Of a stretch of 24,277 nucleotides of DNA, positions 19,826 through 24,277 are shown in pieces; position 1 is the first letter of the stretch; each line of letters opens with the position of its first letter. Under the pieces are notes generated by a model. That model saw only the letters and a program-made list of their open reading frames with translations, did not search any database and was not told the DNA's origin. Made by a program: the position numbers and the translations under genes. This DNA is from Apostichopus californicus (taxonomy: Eukaryota; Echinodermata; Holothuroidea; Aspidochirotida; Stichopodidae): the NCBI GenBank assembly GCA_020650975.1, contig JAIPMN010004839.1:2343-26619 (forward strand), in the 5' to 3' direction.

Positions 19826-20702
19826 TACGAAACAATAGACTTACTTAAGAAATATAGAAGAAAAAAATGGTGGGTAATAAGTACTGTGGAATGAATATTC
19901 ATGATATATGCAAATTATTCTTCATCCAATAATAGAATAATGACTGTGATTTGCAGTCCTACTGTCAACCTTTTTGGAGCCTACAAGATAATTATCAGGA
20001 TAAGGAAAGGTTAACTCCCACATGACTAACAAAACAAAACTCAGATTGCATGAGACGATTGTTGTATCCAAAAAAATTATTAAGTTTTTTATTTAGTACA
20101 CAATTAAACTTCTGTACGTTTCCCAAGGTATCACTTTATTTTTTATGGTAAAAAAAGGGTTTCTTTTCTTCTTTTTCTATAAATTGCCAAACTTGTCATA
20201 AAATATCAGTAACTGCTTTCATAAAGCTATAAAATTTTCTAGGGCAGTTTTTACTGTGGTGAAGAAAGCAATAAATAAAACAAATGTTATGATTCTGTAA
20301 CTCCCTTTGCAGCTTTTACTTGATAGTTAAATAAATATATACTTTTGTTTATTTCGTTGTCATGGAAATATTAAATGACAAACAAACACAGCCAGCTCCA
20401 ATTAATTGTAATTTTAATAATCCACTTTAGTTAAAAAAAAAATGTAATTGCTGTTTCAATTCTAATAAAACCATGACAACCCTAATAATAGAAATTAAGA
20501 TCTTACACTAAAACGATAGGGGAAGAAAATTAATATAGTATAGTCTGTCCTTGAATATAATATTATACAGTTGTGCAACTTTACTTTACTAATTAATTTC
20601 AAAAGAAATATTAACGGTTGGAAGAAATTTTTCCCACAATAAGAATTGGAATGAATTTAGTCACTTTGACATTTCCAGCCCTAACAGGATTTCTGACCTT
20701 AC

Positions 20703-21079
20703 CTATAACCCCTGGTGTAACCATGAAGCCCATTCTCGTCACAGTGATTGTGGTCCGGTCGTGGTGAGAACCCATTGGTAGAGGGCAGCATGAAGTCATC
20801 GTCTTCATCTAAGATGCACACCTCCGCACCGGTCTGCGAAGGTTGGAGCGTGAAGTACACTGCCGTGCCCCCTTCCAACTTCAACCTTCCGACTGCGGTC
20901 AGAAGTTCCCCCCTGTCGCAGGGATCTAGTACCCCGATAGCCGTCAGATCTTCGGGTCCGATCTGCTTGCATGTCTCTAGGTCATCGTAACCGTTATCAA
21001 GGAATGCAGTAGCGTACTTAACCAGGTCCAGGGACCTCAACCACTCGGTGACAATGTTACTGTAGTCTGCAGTTTCCAT
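20703..21079 (-). CDS. SAMD5: SAMD5-like SAM-domain protein, first coding exon
   Basis: This exon encodes the first 125 residues plus two bases of the next codon. Residues about 8-67 form a SAM domain, a five-helix protein-interaction fold. Visible landmarks are EWL at 12-14, DNGYDDLE at 28-35, DLTAIGV at 44-50 and a final helix [11 protein letters not shown] at 56-66. The segment VYFTLQP at 74-80 follows directly. This order (short N-terminus, [24 protein letters not shown], then YFTL-P) matches what I know of vertebrate SAMD5, related to SASH1. An acidic patch, DEDDD at 91-95, follows. The start is chosen because it lies seven residues before the domain, as in SAMD5, and has G at -3 and +4. 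The exon ends at a strong donor (TATAG|GTAAGG, intron from 20702). SAM domains of this group act as binding or scaffolding modules; the specific partner here is unknown. SASH1-like relatives are the main alternative. Confidence 0.85.
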
Positions 21080-21109
21080 GCCTTCCCATTGTCTCTTGGA
21101 ATTTACACT
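21080..21109 (-). other. Probable 5' untranslated segment of the SAMD5-like gene
   Basis: Just upstream of the start codon, on the minus strand, a T-rich stretch ends in AATCAAG at about 21110, which could be a 3' splice site. If used, it would leave about 30 bases of leader before the ATG and imply an upstream non-coding exon. The CpG-enriched block at 23.1-24.1 kb would be the natural place for that exon. An unspliced leader is equally possible. Confidence 0.3.
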
Positions 21110-21295
21110 CTTGATTAAAAAATACAGAAAACAAAGAGAAAAGTCATTTTAATTGTAAATTTCATCCATACTTGGTCATATTGTATTCCGTAGGAGTGAA
21201 GTGAATGTAGAACTGCAAATTTTGAACAATCCTTTTTCTAACTTCTTTTTCTTTGTCTTACATTCTCTCTTCTAGCTCAAGTTTTAATCCCTTTT

Positions 21296-21330
21296 TAATT
21301 CCAGATTATCCTCTTGAATGTCTGGAATTA
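21296..21330. repeat. 10-bp inverted repeat TAATTCCAGA/TCTGGAATTA
   Basis: Perfect 10-bp arms at 21296-21305 and 21321-21330 around a 15-base loop, about 220 bases upstream of the SAMD5-like start. Role unknown. Confidence 0.8.
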
Positions 21331-21425
21331 TTTGGATTGAACATTTTCTCATTTTTTCTTTTCTTTTTTCGACATTCTCTTGAACGTAAAACCAAGCATC
21401 AAACAGTGAAATATATACTACATTA

Positions 21426-21445
21426 CTTCTTCTTCTTCTTCTTTT
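21426..21445. repeat. (CTT)n microsatellite
   Basis: About six CTT units in AT-rich DNA upstream of the SAM exon. Confidence 0.85.
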
Positions 21446-21449
21446 AACT

Positions 21450-23140
21450 TTTTGAATAAATAATTTATTTTAAAGAGCAAAAGTTAGAATTTGCATGATT
21501 AATTCAACTCTCAATGTGACTATTTTCATCAAATTTGATAAATTTTAGAAAACATTCAAAAATTTCATTATACTATTAAGTCAGATCACAATTTCATTAT
21601 GTTACTCTAATTATTAGACACGCTCAAAAAGGGTCTTTTCATACACGAAAAACAAAATTGAAACTTTATGATTTTTATATGACTAACTCATACTTTATAG
21701 AGTGTCTGGGCAACAAGTCTCTTAGGATAGAACAACTAATACATTATCTAATTCATTAACTAATTAAGTGAGTTTTTTTGGGGCAATAAATTTCTACCAC
21801 TTCCATGAACAGGAAATTAAGTGTGTTATGCTGCATTTTAAATCAAAAATCTCTCTAAAAAAGTCTGGTAATATCTTCTTTGACTTCCTAGAACATATCC
21901 TTAACGAATATAAACTAATTAATACAATTTATGGATAAATCTCTGCAGTTTGTTTAATTCTAAAATCCCTTTTGCAATTTCACAGTAACTTTGCTGCCTT
22001 TTTAAAGTAAATTGTATAACTGCCCATAATGGAGGGCTGATCTGGTATCGTATAGTTTATCAAAATGTATGCCATGCCCGTGGCTTGCACAGGATTTCAA
22101 AGGGGGAGGGGGGGGGGAAGGGGCCAAATTCAAAATAGCCTCTGATTGATGAAGGTTGGGGGCTGATCCTTTACAAGTGGAAGGGCCACAGGCAAATGAA
22201 GGATTAATTACACAACAATGTAAGGTTTCTTCTGGAGAGAAAACCACAGTTCTATGTTCCAGTATTTAACAAGAAGTGTAATTCAATCATCAAAACTCCT
22301 GCAGTATGAAAACTGAATTATTCCTTGTCATTTATAAGTTACAACCACACATTTTTTCTATCATTTCTACAAATTGATTATGCAAATGAATGTGACTGCC
22401 AGGCAATTCTTTTAAATAACAAATACAAGGATAAAAATGCAACTTTGTTTACTAAATCCCACACAGTCGGGCAGCCACTCTGATGTTATCTTAGTGATCA
22501 TCTTTCATTTGTAAAATTATGCCACAAGGGTTGTTTACATCAATCACTAAAGCAAACATGACAAATAATATATATCAGTAAATATATTTTAAATTAAACG
22601 TTCAGGAAAGGTAATTTAAGAAGACGAAAATTATGTTATGCAATGAAAAAGAAGTATGTATTTAGTTGGTAGACAAAATAAGTCCAGACACCAATGTAGT
22701 AGTATGCTTGTGAAAGACATGGATCTGGGGTACAAATTTGACAAAGCATAAAATATTGACTATAAAGTGTACCAAAAAGAATTGCTAAGTTTTAGAAGAA
22801 AAAGATTGCCACAAAAGTATGAACTCCATACAATGAGATCACATTCTTGAACAGAAAGTCTGAAAGGGATCTTGTAACATTTTTAACTTTGTGGCCATTG
22901 TTACATATTTAGCCATTTTGAAGTTAAATTTCACTGAAAGTGTGAATTGATGTCTTACAGTATTAATTGTGAACCTGTCTTGTGGTAGACGACCTTTGAA
23001 GGCCAAAATAATGGAGTAATTGCAAACCTAGGCCTACTGTAGGTTGAGGTATAAAAAAAACTTTGGCCACATAACTTATCTGTTGCCCAATACAAAATTT
23101 CCAAAGCAATATGTAATATAGTAGTACTTTGCTGCGCAGT
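21450..23140. other. No gene seen upstream of the SAMD5-like start
   Basis: AT-rich DNA, probably 5' flank or an upstream intron of the SAMD5-like gene. It includes a G-run tract (GGGGGAGGGGGGGGG-like) at about 22100-22122 and an 81-codon frame at 22002-22247 with no recognisable content. Confidence 0.4.
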
Positions 23141-24082
23141 AGATTACAGTCTTAGGCGTACAGGTTAAAAATTGTCGGCCCTACGCGTTGCCCGGTAGGC
23201 TGAAAAGTCTACCACTGTCTCGAAAACTGGAAAGTTTTTAGCCAAGGACGTGTTTATCTTACCTACGAATAGAACGTCGTAGCTGGCCTACCATTACGTT
23301 AACGCTACAGTAACAATATATACCGACTTAAAAAGCAAGAGTCAAGAATAGCACCAGGCTTGAATCTTTATATTGCAGTCTTAATCTTACGAGACTGAAC
23401 GCAAAAATAGTTAAAGTTGTTATTCCTAGAAAGCACGATGCGATTCGTACAACTCCAATCTAGGCCTAAGTCTAACTTAGTCTTTGCTAACGTTTTATAA
23501 CATCAAACTTCCAGTACAGTAACTACCAAGCGATGTAGTGAGCTGTTGAGACCAGCAACATACCTCAAGATTTTACGTGTGTACCTTATCCACGACTGAT
23601 GGATAAACTAACTTCTTGGACCGTTGGCTTTACTAAACACCTCACTTCTGAGTCACCCAAACCGAGAAAAAACAAGTCATAGCTGCCAAGTGTGTTTCCC
23701 TTAATTTTCCACAAATATGTCGAGAAATGGTTGACTAAAAACTACATGAATTAGTGGACACTACGAACAACAGTTTAAATCCCTTGAGAAAATACACATG
23801 AAGCCATTCATCGATTGTCCGGTATCACTTCTCAACGTACTCTGTTGTCATCATTAAAAACTCAAAATGATGAATGAGATGCTGCGGGGAGCTCTTAGGC
23901 TTCGGCTTTGAACGTGAATCAGTTTGCTTAGCAACACTAGTGTACTTGCACCGTACCGACGTACGGAAGTTGAGAATGCGGCGACGCACACAGAGTGTGT
24001 GCATAAACACTACGAATGAACTTTCTCTGCAACAGTGAACGGGGGTTTTGTAGTAATTTACTGACACATGACAACCAGTCAC
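23140..24082. promoter_or_regulatory. CpG-enriched block upstream of the SAMD5-like gene
   Basis: By hand count this stretch holds roughly 35-40 CpG dinucleotides in 0.9 kb, against zero or one per 60 bases over much of the window. It lies 2-3 kb upstream of the SAM exon. On the minus strand it offers donor-like sites such as GTAG|GTAAGA near 23263 and TTGAG|GTATGT near 23554. It also holds two small perfect hairpins, CCGTAC/GTACGG at 23951-23966 and GCACACA/TGTGTGC at 23986-24002. I infer a promoter or untranslated first exon; no TATA box is evident. The 85-codon open frame here (23825-24082, minus) has no recognisable domain and I do not call it a gene. Confidence 0.35.
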
Positions 24083-24183
24083 TAGGACTAAAATTGTAAA
24101 TACATTAGGATTAATTTCTAACGAGGAAGGGGCCTTCCCTCTCCTTTTGGAAGGAAATTAAAAAGATTTATGCCGGTGTGACA

Positions 24184-24277
24184 GTACAGAGTGTCCCCCT
24201 GTACAAAGTGTCCGCGGAGACACTTTGTACCAGCATATTTAGTCCGGTCGGACATTATCTGCTGAAAATTGTGTCCC
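24184..24277. repeat. Palindrome-rich GTGTCC repeat, cut by the window end
   Basis: GTACAAAGTGTC (24201-24212) and GACACTTTGTAC (24219-24230) form a perfect 12-bp stem around CGCGGA. A diverged direct copy, GTACAGAGTGTC, precedes it at 24184. A second small palindrome, GTCCG-GT-CGGAC, follows at 24242-24253, and another GTGTCCC ends the window. The density of GTGTCC words in both orientations suggests the edge of a transposon or satellite unit that continues outside. Confidence 0.6.

Larger units (their letters stand above)
17307..20702 (-). other. Intron 1 of the SAMD5-like gene (phase 2)
   Basis: The intron runs 3,396 bases from GTAAGG at 20702 to ACCATTAG ending at 17307 and interrupts the codon for Arg126 after its second base. 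It contains two long imperfect hairpins, one copy of a dispersed AGTTGA/TCAACT repeat at 17517, and a purine-rich stretch at about 19740-19825. The rest is AT-rich and shows no further exon that I can support. The hairpins lie inside the transcribed unit, so the pre-mRNA could form double-stranded RNA. Confidence 0.7.

Noticed and set aside
23825..24082. 85-codon minus-strand frame in the CpG-rich block
   Set aside because: No domain; the openness is explained by local CpG-rich composition.

Overview
The window looks like ordinary, AT-rich, non-coding-dominated metazoan DNA. It has long introns, microsatellites, homopolymer C and G tracts, minisatellites, foldback repeats and one 10-N assembly gap. 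The only protein-coding gene I can support encodes a sterile alpha motif (SAM) protein closest in my reading to SAMD5 (SASH1/SAMD5 group). That gene, with spliceosomal junctions and phase-compatible exons, places the sequence in an animal. Base composition and repeat style (AAT-tailed TTTATATAGCGC repeat, frequent TACATGTA/TAGGCCTA words) suggest a marine invertebrate deuterostome, most likely an echinoderm. The lineage call is inference. I see no bacterial-type operon, CRISPR array, rRNA or tRNA.

Layout: 1-5.6 kb is gene-poor, with a palindromic CRE-like site near the left edge, a pyrimidine-rich tract at 1.0-1.1 kb and a TA microsatellite at 2.4 kb. From 5.6 to 9 kb come short duplications, an 18-bp perfect palindrome, two long polypyrimidine tracts with a shared tail, and a cluster of TGACC half-sites. 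A CpG-enriched block of about 0.7 kb lies at 9.2-9.9 kb and may be a promoter or untranslated exon. A G-rich tandem array at 11.3-12.5 kb carries the assembly gap, followed by a TTTATATAGCGC repeat, G-rich minisatellite and a dispersed repeat copy. Small tandem duplications lie at 13.8-14.9 kb and a three-copy, roughly 97-bp minisatellite at 15.2-15.5 kb.

The SAMD5-like gene runs on the minus strand. The SAM-domain exon is at 20703-21079, a 3,396-bp intron follows, and a second coding exon is at 17141-17306. Both introns have GT/AG ends, and exon 1 ends two bases into a codon that exon 2 completes. The second exon also ends in a consensus donor, so the coding sequence continues to lower coordinates. 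I could not find the last exon. The first intron carries two long imperfect hairpins (17741-17887 and 19460-19621) that would be transcribed as part of the pre-mRNA. A second CpG-enriched block at 23.1-24.1 kb lies upstream of the gene and is a plausible promoter or 5' untranslated region. The right edge runs into a palindrome-rich repeat cut by the window end.

I did not find a convincing new biological system. The most useful leads are the incomplete SAMD5-like gene, its intronic hairpins, the two CpG-rich blocks and the gap-spanning G-rich array.
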